Source: Kaistella gelatinilytica | Lineage (GTDB): Bacteria > Bacteroidota > Bacteroidia > Flavobacteriales > Weeksellaceae | Reading direction: 5' to 3' | DNA: 64,000 nucleotides | Assembly (NCBI RefSeq): GCF_015679325.1 | Contig: NZ_JADPVI010000001.1 | Span: 1,488,001 to 1,552,000, forward strand | Shown here: in pieces, positions 33,996-43,869 of the stretch | How the letters are laid out: each line of letters begins with the position of its first letter | Position numbering within the stretch: position 1 is the stretch's first letter | The notes under the pieces: generated by a model | What the model saw: the letters and a program-made list of their open reading frames with translations, nothing else | What the model was told of the DNA's origin: nothing | The model's database searches: none | Translations under genes and position numbers: made by a program

Positions 33996-34721
33996 CTACA
34001 TCTTCCGACTTTCTGTTCCCATCAGTTTATCCCAGAATGTAAAATACAATCCGTAATTCGTATTGAATTCTTTGTGATGAAAATGATGATGCGTCGCGTC
34101 GATCCATAATTTTCCGAAAACACTTTTTCGAAAAGATTCCGGATAAACCTCGATATCCAAATGGTTGATCATGCTGCTGAAGGTCATCAATATCAAATAG
34201 AAAAGCAAAACATAAATATTTACCGGAACGACCATTAAAATAACGGGTACAATTAAAGCTTCAATAATACTTTCCCAGGGATGGAAAGAAAAGGCAGTCC
34301 ACGGTGTTGTGCTTAAACTTTGATGATGAACCTTGTGCACCACTTTGTAAATTTTTGGGAAATGCATGGCGCGGTGAACCCAGTAATAATAGGTTTCATG
34401 CAGTAACAAAACGATCAGTAAACTCAATGGCAAATACCAGATTCCATATTCAGCAGGACTCAGATAAATAGCGGTGAAATGATGCAAATAAAGCCAGTAG
34501 GTGATAGCGCCAAAAAATGCAAAAATACCGGATGAAATAATACTCCAGTAAATCTCCTTTTCTACCTGTTCTTTTTTTAGAGGTCTTTGACTAAGAATTT
34601 TTTTATCAGTTTTATTGTCCTTTACTTTAGAATAATAAGCATAGAAAAAGCCTGCGGTCGTAAAATAACGAATCAGCAGGATCGCGAAAAAAACGAATAT
34701 ATATCCTATGAAATCTCCCAT
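33996..34721 (-). CDS. Fatty acid hydroxylase/sterol desaturase family protein
   Basis: A protein of 241 residues with four or more membrane helices and the histidine clusters of the family: HETYYYWVHR, KVVHKVHHQS and IDATHHHFHHKEF. These bind a diiron centre that hydroxylates or desaturates lipid chains. The length and the motif order (HxxxxxxxH, HxxHH, HHxxHH) fit the bacterial fatty acid 2-hydroxylase-type group rather than eukaryotic sterol enzymes. It lies 119 nt from the MscS gene on the same strand. Confidence 0.9.
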   Translation of the reverse strand: MGDFIGYIFVFFAILLIRYFTTAGFFYAYYSKVKDNKTDKKILSQRPLKKEQVEKEIYWSIISSGIFAFFGAITYWLYLHHFTAIYLSPAEYGIWYLPLSLLIVLLLHETYYYWVHRAMHFPKIYKVVHKVHHQSLSTTPWTAFSFHPWESIIEALIVPVILMVVPVNIYVLLFYLILMTFSSMINHLDIEVYPESFRKSVFGKLWIDATHHHFHHKEFNTNYGLYFTFWDKLMGTESRKM

Positions 34722-34840
34722 TTTTACCTAAAAAGAATGATGAACCGTATGTAATAAGACAAAAAAATTAAGCTATTTTATATCTTTAAAGCTACCTATT
34801 ATTTACCACTTTGCAGCAAAAATCGAACCCTTCATTTTGA

Positions 34841-35764
34841 TTATCGCGCAACACCTTCAGGAAATTTGACTTTTTCGGGAGCTGCATTCAGTATTGGCAA
34901 GGCTAATTTTAAAATTCGGTTTCTGCGATCTGTCGTATCTGCAGGCTCCACCGGATAACTGATGACTGCTTCCATCCAGGCATAAATATTATTTCTGAAA
35001 TAAACGGAAGGTTCCCATTGCGTATGTTTTTGCATCTCGTAGTGTGGGTATTGCGCTTTAAAATCTTTCCGCGCTGCTTCCAGTAAACAATCTTCCACAA
35101 ATTGAAGATCGCTCGAAAACGCAATTTGAATCGCAGTTTCATTCCAGATAAAAGGAATCAGAGGTCCGGAATAATTAATGATCTCTTTACGCAAGATCAA
35201 ACTGTTCGGAAACCGAATAATTCTGCCGCTTCGTCTGTCATTCCCCAGATAATCTCCGCTGCATTCCAAAATTGAGGTGTCGAGATAATTAATTTCTACC
35301 ACATCTCCACGGAAACCTTTGATCTGAATTCGGTCTCCAACCAAATAAGAACGTCGGAAAACCAAGTAGATCCACGCAATAAAAGAGGCGATCGGCGCTT
35401 GCAAGGCAAATCCTAAAACCAGAGAAATCAAACCGAAACTTACGGCTGCAGCATATAAATTTTGAAATAAAAAGGACGCCGCAACGATCAAACTGAAAAC
35501 AATGGCGAGAAACCTTACGATCCGCAAAAGGTTATAACGGTCACCTTCAATATGGTTTTGACTGTTGATGAGCCTTTCAATTAATTTACTGAGGAGGAAA
35601 ATAACTGCAATTAAAAATAAACTCAAACTCAGCTTCCTTACAAATGGAATATAATGTTCCCAGGAAATAAAGATCGGCAAATTGACGAGATAATAGATCA
35701 CGATAAGCGCAACCGCAACTGAGCCATAAATGGTGACCCATTTTTTATTATGTTGATTTTCCAT
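34841..35764 (-). CDS. MscS family mechanosensitive channel
   Basis: A protein of 307 residues. Three N-terminal membrane helices (~10-30, ~42-62, ~82-105) precede the pore helix and MscS beta domain: AAAVSFGLISLVLGFALQAP, then RSYLVGDRIQIKGFRGDVVE and a strand IRFPNSLILRKEIINYS, all typical. The gate-region pattern with Ala/Gly pairs is present. It releases solutes under osmotic down-shock. It is a small MscS without extra cytosolic regulatory domains. Confidence 0.92.
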   Translation of the reverse strand: MENQHNKKWVTIYGSVAVALIVIYYLVNLPIFISWEHYIPFVRKLSLSLFLIAVIFLLSKLIERLINSQNHIEGDRYNLLRIVRFLAIVFSLIVAASFLFQNLYAAAVSFGLISLVLGFALQAPIASFIAWIYLVFRRSYLVGDRIQIKGFRGDVVEINYLDTSILECSGDYLGNDRRSGRIIRFPNSLILRKEIINYSGPLIPFIWNETAIQIAFSSDLQFVEDCLLEAARKDFKAQYPHYEMQKHTQWEPSVYFRNNIYAWMEAVISYPVEPADTTDRRNRILKLALPILNAAPEKVKFPEGVAR

Positions 35765-35947
35765 AAAGTTTTATTCGGGGTTAAAGACAAAACGAAAATA
35801 TACTCAAATACTTTGCCTAAGTGTTTGATCAATTTTGATCTTTACAATAATAGACATCAAAGATTCGATCCAAAAGTTATCGAATTGTAATTTTGAACAG
35901 GTCAAACCTTGAGCATTTAAAACAAAAGTAAGTTGCAGTTTTTTATT

Positions 35948-35955
35948 TAACTTTG
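35948..35955 (+). promoter_or_regulatory. -7 box for the serine hydrolase gene
   Basis: TAACTTTG matches TAnnTTTG, 20 nt before the ATG. The -33 TTG at 35933 is closer than the usual 17-23 nt, so the box alone is scored. Confidence 0.55.
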
Positions 35956-35975
35956 AGTACTATAAAACACTAACG

Positions 35976-37205
35976 ATGAATACTTTAAAAACACTTCTCT
36001 TCTCTTTTGCCCTTCTCACCGCACTCACGCTGACAAGCTTTAATTTAGTTCATAAAAACACTAAGCAGCAGAAATTAGATGATGCAATTTCTAATGTAAG
36101 AATCAGTTTAGAAAAAGAACTGGGACACGACGTTCCTTCGATCAGCATTCTTTTGCAAAGTCCAAAAGGCACTTATTTTACAAGTTCGCCCGGGAAAAAC
36201 GGGAAAGCCATTTCTAAAGATACTTATTTTCGCTTTGCGAGCAACACCAAAAATTTTACCGCAGCTGCAATTCTAAATATGATGCAGGATGGCTGGCTTA
36301 ATATCGACGACAAAATAATTTCCAAAATTCCAACCTCATCGGAAACTTACGTTCCCAATGCTGCAGCTTGGGCAATTCCTCACAAGGATGAAATTACCAT
36401 CAAGCAGCTTTTGCAGCACAATGCCGGAGTTTATGATGTGAGCAACGACGATGTTCCTGGATGTGGCGATAATCCTTATGTCGAATATACGCTCAAAAAT
36501 TCCCCAGATCATCAGTTTACTTCCACAGAATTGGTGAACCAAGTCACCATCAATAAGTTGAGTTATGGCGCACCGAATGTCATTTACCATTACTCCAACA
36601 CCGGTTACACGATCCTGGGAGAAATTATTGCACGCGTTTACAGTGCCCGTTCCGGAAAAGCTAAAACCTACGGCGATTATTTGAAAGATAAAATATATGG
36701 CGCAAATGCAAAAGTTCCCTTAAATTTCAATTTTGTGGATCAAGATACCGATCAGCAACTACCTTCGCCTTATGTTACGGGAATGATTCAATACCCGACT
36801 AAGACCAGGATTACTGATAAGATCAATGCGTCGCCGCACGTTGCAGAAGGAAATGGCGTTGGAACTATGGATCAGCTCAACCGCTACATCAGAACCATGA
36901 TGAAAGGCGAAAATGTTCTGACCAAAAAAATGGTTACGCTGATGCAAAACAGTGAAGGTCCTGCAAATACTGCTGAAACTCATTACGGATTAGGTTGTAC
37001 GAACAACAAAATTTTGGGTTACGGTCACAATGGCGCAACAGAAGGTTATCTTTCATCAATGATGTATGATCCAAAAACAGATGTTTCTCTCATCGTCATG
37101 ATTCCTTACTGGGATTTAACAGATGGCAATCAATCCCTCGGAAAATGTCTGCAAGCCCTCGTAAAAGCTGGGATTGTGGGAAGAGAAGCGATTGGTTATC
37201 CATAA
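35976..37205 (+). CDS. Exported class C beta-lactamase-like serine hydrolase
   Basis: A protein of 409 residues with a signal peptide at 1-21 (LLFSFALLTALTLTSF). The active-site SxxK is S89-N-T-K in FRFASNTKNFTAAA. The YxN motif is present in YHYSNTGYTILGE and the third motif is HNG in GYGHNGATEGY. It may act as a D-alanyl-D-alanine carboxypeptidase-like enzyme or esterase in the periplasm; a true beta-lactamase role is not shown by the sequence. Its YSN motif is complete, unlike the second hydrolase at 10713. Confidence 0.9.
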   Translation: MNTLKTLLFSFALLTALTLTSFNLVHKNTKQQKLDDAISNVRISLEKELGHDVPSISILLQSPKGTYFTSSPGKNGKAISKDTYFRFASNTKNFTAAAILNMMQDGWLNIDDKIISKIPTSSETYVPNAAAWAIPHKDEITIKQLLQHNAGVYDVSNDDVPGCGDNPYVEYTLKNSPDHQFTSTELVNQVTINKLSYGAPNVIYHYSNTGYTILGEIIARVYSARSGKAKTYGDYLKDKIYGANAKVPLNFNFVDQDTDQQLPSPYVTGMIQYPTKTRITDKINASPHVAEGNGVGTMDQLNRYIRTMMKGENVLTKKMVTLMQNSEGPANTAETHYGLGCTNNKILGYGHNGATEGYLSSMMYDPKTDVSLIVMIPYWDLTDGNQSLGKCLQALVKAGIVGREAIGYP

Positions 37206-37255
37206 AATAATAAGAGAAAAATTTTCAACATTGTATTGCATTTTTATTTTATTTT

Positions 37256-37320
37256 GGCGCCTTGATCCGCCCTCCGTTCCCTCCCGATTTTACATCGGGA
37301 TCCACTCAGGTCGGGGCGTA
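37256..37320 (+). repeat. Intergenic GC-rich repeat, family 1, copy 3
   Basis: GGCGCCTTGATCCGCCCTCC and GTTCCCTCCCGATTTTAC are followed by ATCGGGATCCACTCAGGTCG and GGGC. It keeps both outer blocks but has a shorter middle forming a CCCGAT/ATCGGG stem. It lies in the gap before tyrS. Confidence 0.8.
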
Positions 37321-37453
37321 TATTTTCGCATCAAAAAAGATTTATTCTAAAATCAAGTTCATCTGATAATTAAACACCGAAAGAGATCGCGCGGAGTTAT
37401 AATTCGTACTACTACATCCACAAACTCACTTAAAAAATTCCCGCCAAAATCCC

Positions 37454-37461
37454 TATCTTTG
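37454..37461 (+). promoter_or_regulatory. -7 box for tyrS
   Basis: TATCTTTG matches TAnnTTTG, 22 nt before the tyrS ATG. Confidence 0.6.
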
Positions 37462-37483
37462 CACCTGAAAAAATTGCTAGATA

Positions 37484-38779
37484 ATGAACGCTTTTATTGA
37501 AGAACTGAAATGGCGCGGCTTGTTTGCCGACATGATGCCCGGAACCGAAGAACAACTGAACAAGGAAATGACCACGGCTTATATAGGCTTTGATCCGACC
37601 GCAGATTCGTTGCACATCGGAAGTTTGATCCCCATCAAAGTTCTGGCGCATTATCAGCAGCACGGTCATAAACCTATCGCTTTAGTTGGTGGTGCAACGG
37701 GGATGATCGGTGATCCTTCCGGCAAATCTAATGAGAGAAATGCTTTAGATGAACATACCTTAAACCATTATGTTGATTGTTTGAAAGGACAACTTTCCAA
37801 ATTCTTAAATTTTGACGGTACTGAAGCGAACAGCGCAGAATTAGTGAACAATTACGACTGGATGAAAGAAATTTCTTTCCTGGAATTTATTCGCGATATC
37901 GGTAAAAACCTTACCGTAAATTATATGATGGCGAAAGAATCGGTGAAGAAAAGAATCACCGGTGAAGGCGGCGCAGAAGGAATGAGTTTTACCGAATTTT
38001 CTTACCAGTTATTACAGGGTTACGACTTTCTGCATTTATACAAAGAGAAAAACGTACGACTTCAAATGGGAGGTTCTGATCAGTGGGGAAATATCACCAC
38101 GGGAACAGAATTGATCCGACGAAAAGTTCAGGGCGAAGCTTTTGCTTTAACAGTTCCATTAATTACAAAAGCAGATGGTTCAAAATTTGGAAAATCGGAA
38201 GCCGGTGAAAATTACTGGTTGGATCCGAAGAGAACTTCACCATATAAATTCTACCAGTTTTGGGTGAACGCAACTGATGTTGATGCAGAAAGATTCATTA
38301 AATTCTATACTTTTTTAAGCAAAGAAGAAATTGACGCATTAATTGCAGATCATCAAACCGCGCCGCACGAAAGAAAACTACAGAAAAAATTAGCCGAAGA
38401 AGTGACCGTTTGGGTTCACGATCAGGAGGAATTTGAAAAAGCGGTGAAAGCTTCTGAGATCTTATTCGGGCGTTCAACCGCAGAAGATCTAGTGAACTTA
38501 GATGAAGCGACGTTCTTAGAAGTTTTCGATGGCGTTCCCCAAAAAGAGCTTTCAAAATCTGAAGTTCTAGGCAGCAATGTAATTGATTTGATCTCGGATA
38601 AATCAGGTTTCTTAAAATCAAAAGGAGAAGCAAAAAGAGAATTGACGAGCAACGCGATCTCCATTAATAAAGAAAAAGTAAACGAAACTTTTGAAGTCGC
38701 AGAAAAAGACCTCATCGACGGAAAATTTCTTCTTTTACAAAAAGGAAAGAAAAATTATTTCATCGTGAAAGCGATCTAA
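37484..38779 (+). CDS. tyrS: Tyrosyl-tRNA synthetase
   Basis: A protein of 431 residues, the usual size of TyrRS. The HIGH-like motif is in [15 protein letters not shown] and the KMSKS-like motif is [11 protein letters not shown]. The tyrosine pocket appears in [15 protein letters not shown]. The last ~80 residues form the S4-like RNA-binding domain. It charges tRNA-Tyr in the cytosol. A single gene, apparently under its own promoter. Confidence 0.97.
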   Translation: MNAFIEELKWRGLFADMMPGTEEQLNKEMTTAYIGFDPTADSLHIGSLIPIKVLAHYQQHGHKPIALVGGATGMIGDPSGKSNERNALDEHTLNHYVDCLKGQLSKFLNFDGTEANSAELVNNYDWMKEISFLEFIRDIGKNLTVNYMMAKESVKKRITGEGGAEGMSFTEFSYQLLQGYDFLHLYKEKNVRLQMGGSDQWGNITTGTELIRRKVQGEAFALTVPLITKADGSKFGKSEAGENYWLDPKRTSPYKFYQFWVNATDVDAERFIKFYTFLSKEEIDALIADHQTAPHERKLQKKLAEEVTVWVHDQEEFEKAVKASEILFGRSTAEDLVNLDEATFLEVFDGVPQKELSKSEVLGSNVIDLISDKSGFLKSKGEAKRELTSNAISINKEKVNETFEVAEKDLIDGKFLLLQKGKKNYFIVKAI

Positions 38780-38887
38780 AGACACATAAAACATGATATA
38801 AATTAGTATGTAGAACAGCGTTAAATTTGTGCTATCAATCTAATTTCAGAGGTATTTCGTATATCTTTACACCAAATAATTACATCA

Positions 38888-39640
38888 ATGACAATCATCA
38901 TATTCATCATCGTTCTCTGGTATTCCGGACTGTTTTTCCAGACGTTTTTCCTGCACCGTTACGCGGCGCATCAATCTTTTAAAATGTCGAAATTCGGAGA
39001 AAAGTTGTGTTTCATTCTAACCTGGGTAACGCAGGGATCAAACTATCTTTCCGCGTACGGATACGGCGTAATGCACAGAATGCACCACGCTTTTGCAGAC
39101 ACCGAAAAAGATCCGCATTCCCCAAAATACGACGATAATTTATTTTCAATGATGTGGCGCACAAAGAAAATCTACGCTGATATCAACAGTCAGAAAGCAA
39201 TTATAGAAGAAAAATTCACGAAGAATGTTCCTCAATGGGAAGGTTTTGACAAGTTTGCGAGTTCATGGATTTCCCGGATCGGTTGGGCAGTTGCTTACAC
39301 CGCATTTTTCTACTTTTTCGCAACTGCTTGGTGGCAGTGGCTTTTGCTTCCGGTCGCTTACATGATGGCGCCGATCCATGGTGTGATCATCAACTGGTTT
39401 GCACACATTTATGGGTATACGAACTTCAAAGTTTCTGACACCTCGAAAAACCTGTTGAAGTTCGACTGGTTAATGATGGGTGAAGCTTATCACAATAATC
39501 ACCACAAACACGGCGGAAGAGCTAATTTCGGTGGCGTAAGATGGCACGAAATGGATGTTACGTATCAGATCATGATCTTGCTGGACAAAATGAAACTGAT
39601 CAGATTGAATCCAGTTGAGGTCGTAAGAAGAGAGCATTAA
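38888..39640 (+). CDS. Acyl-CoA (fatty acid) desaturase
   Basis: A protein of 250 residues with four membrane helices and the three histidine boxes: HRYAAH (23-28), HRMHH (63-67) and HNNHHKH (202-208). These bind the diiron centre that puts double bonds into fatty acyl chains. Family length is at the low end. It is followed at once by its own terminator. TATCTTTA, 7 of 8 to the -7 consensus, lies at 38862-38869. Confidence 0.9.
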   Translation: MTIIIFIIVLWYSGLFFQTFFLHRYAAHQSFKMSKFGEKLCFILTWVTQGSNYLSAYGYGVMHRMHHAFADTEKDPHSPKYDDNLFSMMWRTKKIYADINSQKAIIEEKFTKNVPQWEGFDKFASSWISRIGWAVAYTAFFYFFATAWWQWLLLPVAYMMAPIHGVIINWFAHIYGYTNFKVSDTSKNLLKFDWLMMGEAYHNNHHKHGGRANFGGVRWHEMDVTYQIMILLDKMKLIRLNPVEVVRREH

Positions 39641-39647
39641 AAAATAC

Positions 39648-39684
39648 AAACCGTTTCGTCATTATTGGCGGGACGGTTTTTTTT
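39648..39684 (+). terminator. Terminator after the desaturase gene
   Basis: AAACCGTTTCGTC pairs with GGCGGGACGGTTT (one mismatch and a G-U), followed by T residues, 8 nt after the stop. Confidence 0.88.
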
Positions 39685-39874
39685 GATTTTTACATACGCT
39701 TCTTAAATCTAAAGTTTTCTCCCTACATCTAAATTGAAATAAATTATAAAAGTTTATGACTTCATTTTAAATAAAACGAAACATTTTCTGTTCTAAACCA
39801 ATAGCTTTTCGTCTCATCGCAGGTATTTTAAACTTCGGTTTAATACCTTTGAATAATGAAATAATATTTGTGTC

Positions 39875-41062
39875 ATGTTAAAAACCCTCACTTCCACCAA
39901 TTCTCTTTTTGAAAATCTACAATGTCCTGCTTGCGGGGAACTCCACTCGGGCAGCGTCGTACAAACGGTCTGTAATCAATGCAGTTCTACTCTATTTGCA
40001 AATTATAAAATTGCGAGGGGTGCTGGTACTGATATTTTCGACCAGAATGATTCAAGTATGTGGAAATACAGCAGCGTTTTACCCGTAAAAAATTCTAAAA
40101 ATATTATTTCTCTGGGGGAAGGTCAAACTCCACTTTTAAAATTCTCCAATTTAAAGCATAAGGAAAACCGACCGATTTTTTGGAAAGACGAATCCGGAAA
40201 TCCCACCGGTTCTTTCAAAGCACGCGGAATCAGCGCAGCATTATCAAAAGCAAAGGAACTGGGAATTAGCGATGTTTCCATTCCGACTGCTGGAAATGCA
40301 GGTGGAGCTTTAGCAGCGTACTGTGCCAAAGGAAATTTAAAAGCGCATGTTTTTATGCCGAGAGATACTCCAAAAATTTTCAAAGATGAATGCCGGCTTT
40401 ATGGTGCCGAACTAATAGAAGTTAATGGCAGTATTTCTGATTGTGGAAAAATGAACGATCAATATTCCCTTAGAAATGGATGGTTTCAAATCTCTACTTT
40501 AAAAGAGCCTTATCGCGCAGAAGGAAAAAAAACGATGGGTTATGAGATCGCTGAGCAATTCGATTATCAACTTCCGGACGTGCTGCTTTATCCAACCGGT
40601 GGCGGAACGGGAATTGTAGGAATCTGGAAAGCTTTTAATGAAATGGAAAAAATGGGTTGGATCGGGAATGAACGCCCGAGAATGGTTGCCGTGCAATCTA
40701 CAAGTTGCGACGGGATTACGAAGGCTTTTCTGAATAAAAATATGGATTCTGAAGCGATCGATAATGGATTTACGATTGCCAACGGACTTCGCGTTCCAAA
40801 ACCGTACGCCTCAAAAATAATTTTGCAAATTTTGCGCGAAAGTAATGGAACGGCTTTAAGCATCAATGATCATCTTATTGAAAAATCTTTAAAGGAAATT
40901 GCTTTACGAGAAGGGATTTTAGCCGCGCCGGAAGGTGCAGCGCTCTGGGAAGCTTACAAACAATTGTGCGATAAGCACTGGATTTTACCTGATGAAAAAG
41001 TACTGTTTCTCAATACAGGAACCGGTTACAAATATCTGGAAAATATCAAAATTGAAAGTTAG
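39875..41062 (+). CDS. thrC: Threonine synthase
   Basis: A protein of 395 residues. Residues ~18-40 hold a zinc-ribbon-like CPAC and CNQC pair. The PLP lysine is in NPTGSFKARGISAALS, and the conserved cofactor loop is GNAGGALAAYC with TGGGTGIVGIWKAF. GLRVPKPYASKI is near the substrate pocket. It converts O-phosphohomoserine to threonine. thrA and thrB are not nearby. The zinc-ribbon N-terminus is typical of one branch of ThrC. An alternative is a related PLP lyase, but this fits best. Confidence 0.9.
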   Translation: MLKTLTSTNSLFENLQCPACGELHSGSVVQTVCNQCSSTLFANYKIARGAGTDIFDQNDSSMWKYSSVLPVKNSKNIISLGEGQTPLLKFSNLKHKENRPIFWKDESGNPTGSFKARGISAALSKAKELGISDVSIPTAGNAGGALAAYCAKGNLKAHVFMPRDTPKIFKDECRLYGAELIEVNGSISDCGKMNDQYSLRNGWFQISTLKEPYRAEGKKTMGYEIAEQFDYQLPDVLLYPTGGGTGIVGIWKAFNEMEKMGWIGNERPRMVAVQSTSCDGITKAFLNKNMDSEAIDNGFTIANGLRVPKPYASKIILQILRESNGTALSINDHLIEKSLKEIALREGILAAPEGAALWEAYKQLCDKHWILPDEKVLFLNTGTGYKYLENIKIES

Positions 41063-41131
41063 AAATATATATATTATTTCTAAGAGCGGGATTTTTATTT
41101 TTCATAGTAATCTCAAGTTCAAATTTGCTCC

Positions 41132-41163
41132 AAAAAAAGGTTCACATCACGCGAACCTTTTTT
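41132..41163. terminator. Bidirectional terminator between thrC and the LRR gene
   Basis: AAAAAAGGTTC pairs with GAACCTTTTTT around a 9-nt loop; both strands have a T tract. It ends transcripts from both convergent genes. Confidence 0.85.
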
Positions 41164-41187
41164 CTATTTAAAAACGATTGTTCTAGT

Positions 41188-43005
41188 TTACTTTTTAATG
41201 AACTTTTTTGTAATACTGTTTTCACCTGAAGATATTTTAATAAAATAAACTTCTGCAGGCAAACTGCTTGTATCAATGCTGTTTACTCCATTAATAATAG
41301 ATTTTTGAATAATTATCTTTCCACTTACATCTGTGATCGTTATATCGGTTTTAGCAGCGCTGGTCACCTCTACAAACAAGTTATTTTCGACAGGATTGGG
41401 ATAGAGTTTCAAATTATTTTTAGTATTGAAATTATCTGTATTTAAAACGCCGCAGGTGAATAGAAAATTTTTCCAGATTAGTGCCGACTGATAAGATGCA
41501 AAACTGGCTGCAGGAACTATTAAACAACATACAGATTGATTTACTGCCTGAAAAACAAGAGCATTGATCACCAAAGGAGTAACGATTGCGCAGGTTATAG
41601 AATTTAAATTTATACAATTGCTAAAAGCAAAATCTTCAATAGCAGTCACGGATTTTGGAATGGTAACGGAAAGCAGACCAGTACAATCTTCAAAAGCTCT
41701 TTCGCCAATTGAAGTAACCGAGTTTGGAATTTTTACGGCAGTTAACTGAGCACACCCTTTAAATGTACTGGGTCTGATCGAAACCACGGAATTCCCTATT
41801 GTAACCGTATTTAATTTAGTACACAGGTAAAAAGCAAAAGACCCCAGATTGGTAACAGAGTCCGGAATAATTACGGAGAGTAAATTACTACAACCACCAA
41901 AAGCATAATCGCCAACCGAACCAGCTGTATTTGAAATTTTTGCGGATTGTAAACTCACACAATCTGCAAAAGCACTGGCTCCAATAAAATTAACCGAATT
42001 TGGTATAACTACACCAGTTAAAGCAGCGCAATTGCTAAAAGCAGTCGCCCCAATATAAGTCACAGAATTAGGAATATTTACGTTCGGTAATTGAGTACAA
42101 TAACTAAATGCACTTTCGCCAATGGAGGTAACCGTATTTGGAATAGTAACCGAAGTTAAATGAGTACATTGATTAAAAGTGAGACGTCTTATAAATTCAA
42201 CATTAGTAGGAATAAGAACAGAAGTTAAATTTGTACAGAATTGAAAAGCGCCTTCTCCAATAACAGTAACAGCTGCTGGAATAGTAACTGCGGTAAATTT
42301 AGAACAATATGCGAAAGCATAATTTCCGATGGAAGTTACGGTATTTGGAATGATGATGGCGTTCAAATTTAAACAATTGTAAAACAGATTGTCACTAACT
42401 GATGTGAGTGTGTTTGGAATATTTGCCGAGGTTAATCCGGTACAATTATAAAAAACAGATATACCCAAAGAAGTAACCGTATTCGGAATATTGATGGAGG
42501 ATAAACTGCTGCAAGCATTGAACGCACTCTCTCCTATTTTAGTAACAGTATTAGGAATATTTATCTAACTTAATAAAGGACAGTACGCAAAAGCAAAGGC
42601 ACCGATCGAAGTCAGAGCATTCGGTAAAATAACTGAAGGTAAAATTGAGCAGTTCGCAAAAGCATTATCTCCAATAGAAAGCACAGAATTGGGTATTGTA
42701 ACAGCGGTTAAAGCGATACAGCTGTAAAAAGTGTAAGACCCTATGGCAGTTATAGAATTTGGGATGACAACGGAAGTTAAATTTAAACACGAATTAAAAG
42801 CACTGCTTACTATAGAAGTTACAGCGTACGTTGTGCCGCCGTCACTTACGGTCGACGGCAGAATCAATGCGCCATTGTACCCTGCATTATTTCCAACCTC
42901 TACAGTTGTTGCACTGGTAATATTATAATTGACGCCATTCACCGTAAAAGCTGATGCTATACTAAAACTTAACACAGCAAATAACAAAAGTAATTTTTTA
43001 TACAT
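41188..43005 (-). pseudogene. BspA-like LRR surface protein, split by one in-frame TAG
   Basis: A single 606-codon frame with one stop. It starts MYKKLLLLFAVLSFSIASA (signal peptide) and continues with BspA/LRR_5 repeats of the form (V/I)IPNSVTSIGxxAFxxC, for example VTIPNSVLSIGDNAFANC. At codon 147 the TAG (42565-42567) falls exactly where the repeat needs one residue, after CPLLS; reading resumes INIPNTVTKIGESAF without frameshift. The last ~70 residues, LKLYPNPVENNLFVEV to the end, are a type IX secretion sorting domain. The C-terminal part alone has an ATG at 42468 but no signal peptide. Readthrough or a sequencing error are the other explanations. Confidence 0.88.
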
Positions 43006-43362
43006 GATAATTAATTTTTGTGTTTTATAATAAGCAAAGCTAGGAAATAAAAGAATTAATTATTTAATAATGAACGCTTTATCTGAAATAAATTAACTTA
43101 GTTTAACAAACGATAAAAAACTTTTCCAATGAACTTAAAATCTACTTCGATTGCAGGGATTAGCAATTAATTCGGAAAACAAAATAAAAAACTCCGATGT
43201 CGAAGATTTGTGATTCAAATTTTAAGTATGCTTGGAAGCGTTGATTGACGAAATTTGAAAGAGTTCGATAAGCTGTTTATGTTAAACTTTAGTTAATGAT
43301 AATATTAAAAAAGGTGTGGCTTGATTTGTGACAGATCATTATCAATAATTAAAAAATAAAGT

Positions 43363-43689
43363 ATGAAAACTAAATTGTTATCAATAGCCGCCCTTATTCT
43401 ACTATCAATTGGAGTTTCAGCACAGGAAACGCCAACTGTAAAACAGGAAGTAAAGAAAGATGCGAAAGCAGTAGGAGACGGTATTTCTGATGGTGCAGAA
43501 TGGACCGCTAAAACTGCTGAAAAAGGCGCAACCGCTACCAAAAAAGGTGTTAAAAAAGGCGCAAAGTGGACAAAAAAAGCTGCCAAAAACAGCACAAAAT
43601 GGACGAAGAAAGCTGCGAAAAATACAGGAAATGCTGTAAAAGACAGCTACGAAGACACTAAAGATTATGTAAAAAAAGAAACTAAATAA
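43363..43689 (+). CDS. Exported Lys/Ala-rich repeat protein
   Basis: A protein of 108 residues with a signal peptide ending GVSAQ. The mature part is strongly basic and repeats KWTKKAAKN twice (in GAKWTKKAAKNSTKWTKKAA), with further KKGVKKGAK units, resembling histone-H1 or late-embryogenesis-like repeats. No family was identified. It may be helical and bind anionic polymers in the periplasm; that is inference. The 357-bp gap upstream holds no recognised feature. Confidence 0.8.
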   Translation: MKTKLLSIAALILLSIGVSAQETPTVKQEVKKDAKAVGDGISDGAEWTAKTAEKGATATKKGVKKGAKWTKKAAKNSTKWTKKAAKNTGNAVKDSYEDTKDYVKKETK

Positions 43690-43710
43690 GTATTCTTAAT
43701 TATTTTTCAA

Positions 43711-43745
43711 AAAAAATTCAACCCATATTTTGGGTTGAATTTTTG
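43711..43745 (+). terminator. Terminator after the Lys/Ala-rich gene
   Basis: ATTCAACCC pairs with GGGTTGAAT around a 7-nt loop, flanked by A and T runs. Confidence 0.88.
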
Positions 43746-43869
43746 TTTGCAGTCTAAATATATTGATGATTTAATCTTTCGAAATCCTTATTACCAAAAT
43801 AATTAACAAGTAAAAAACTAGAAGAAACAACTTTTTTAAACAGAATAAAAACGGTCATTCAAGTAATTT

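Noticed and set aside
38298-38715. Frames antisense to tyrS
   Set aside because: Composition follows tyrS codon structure; no independent start or family pattern.
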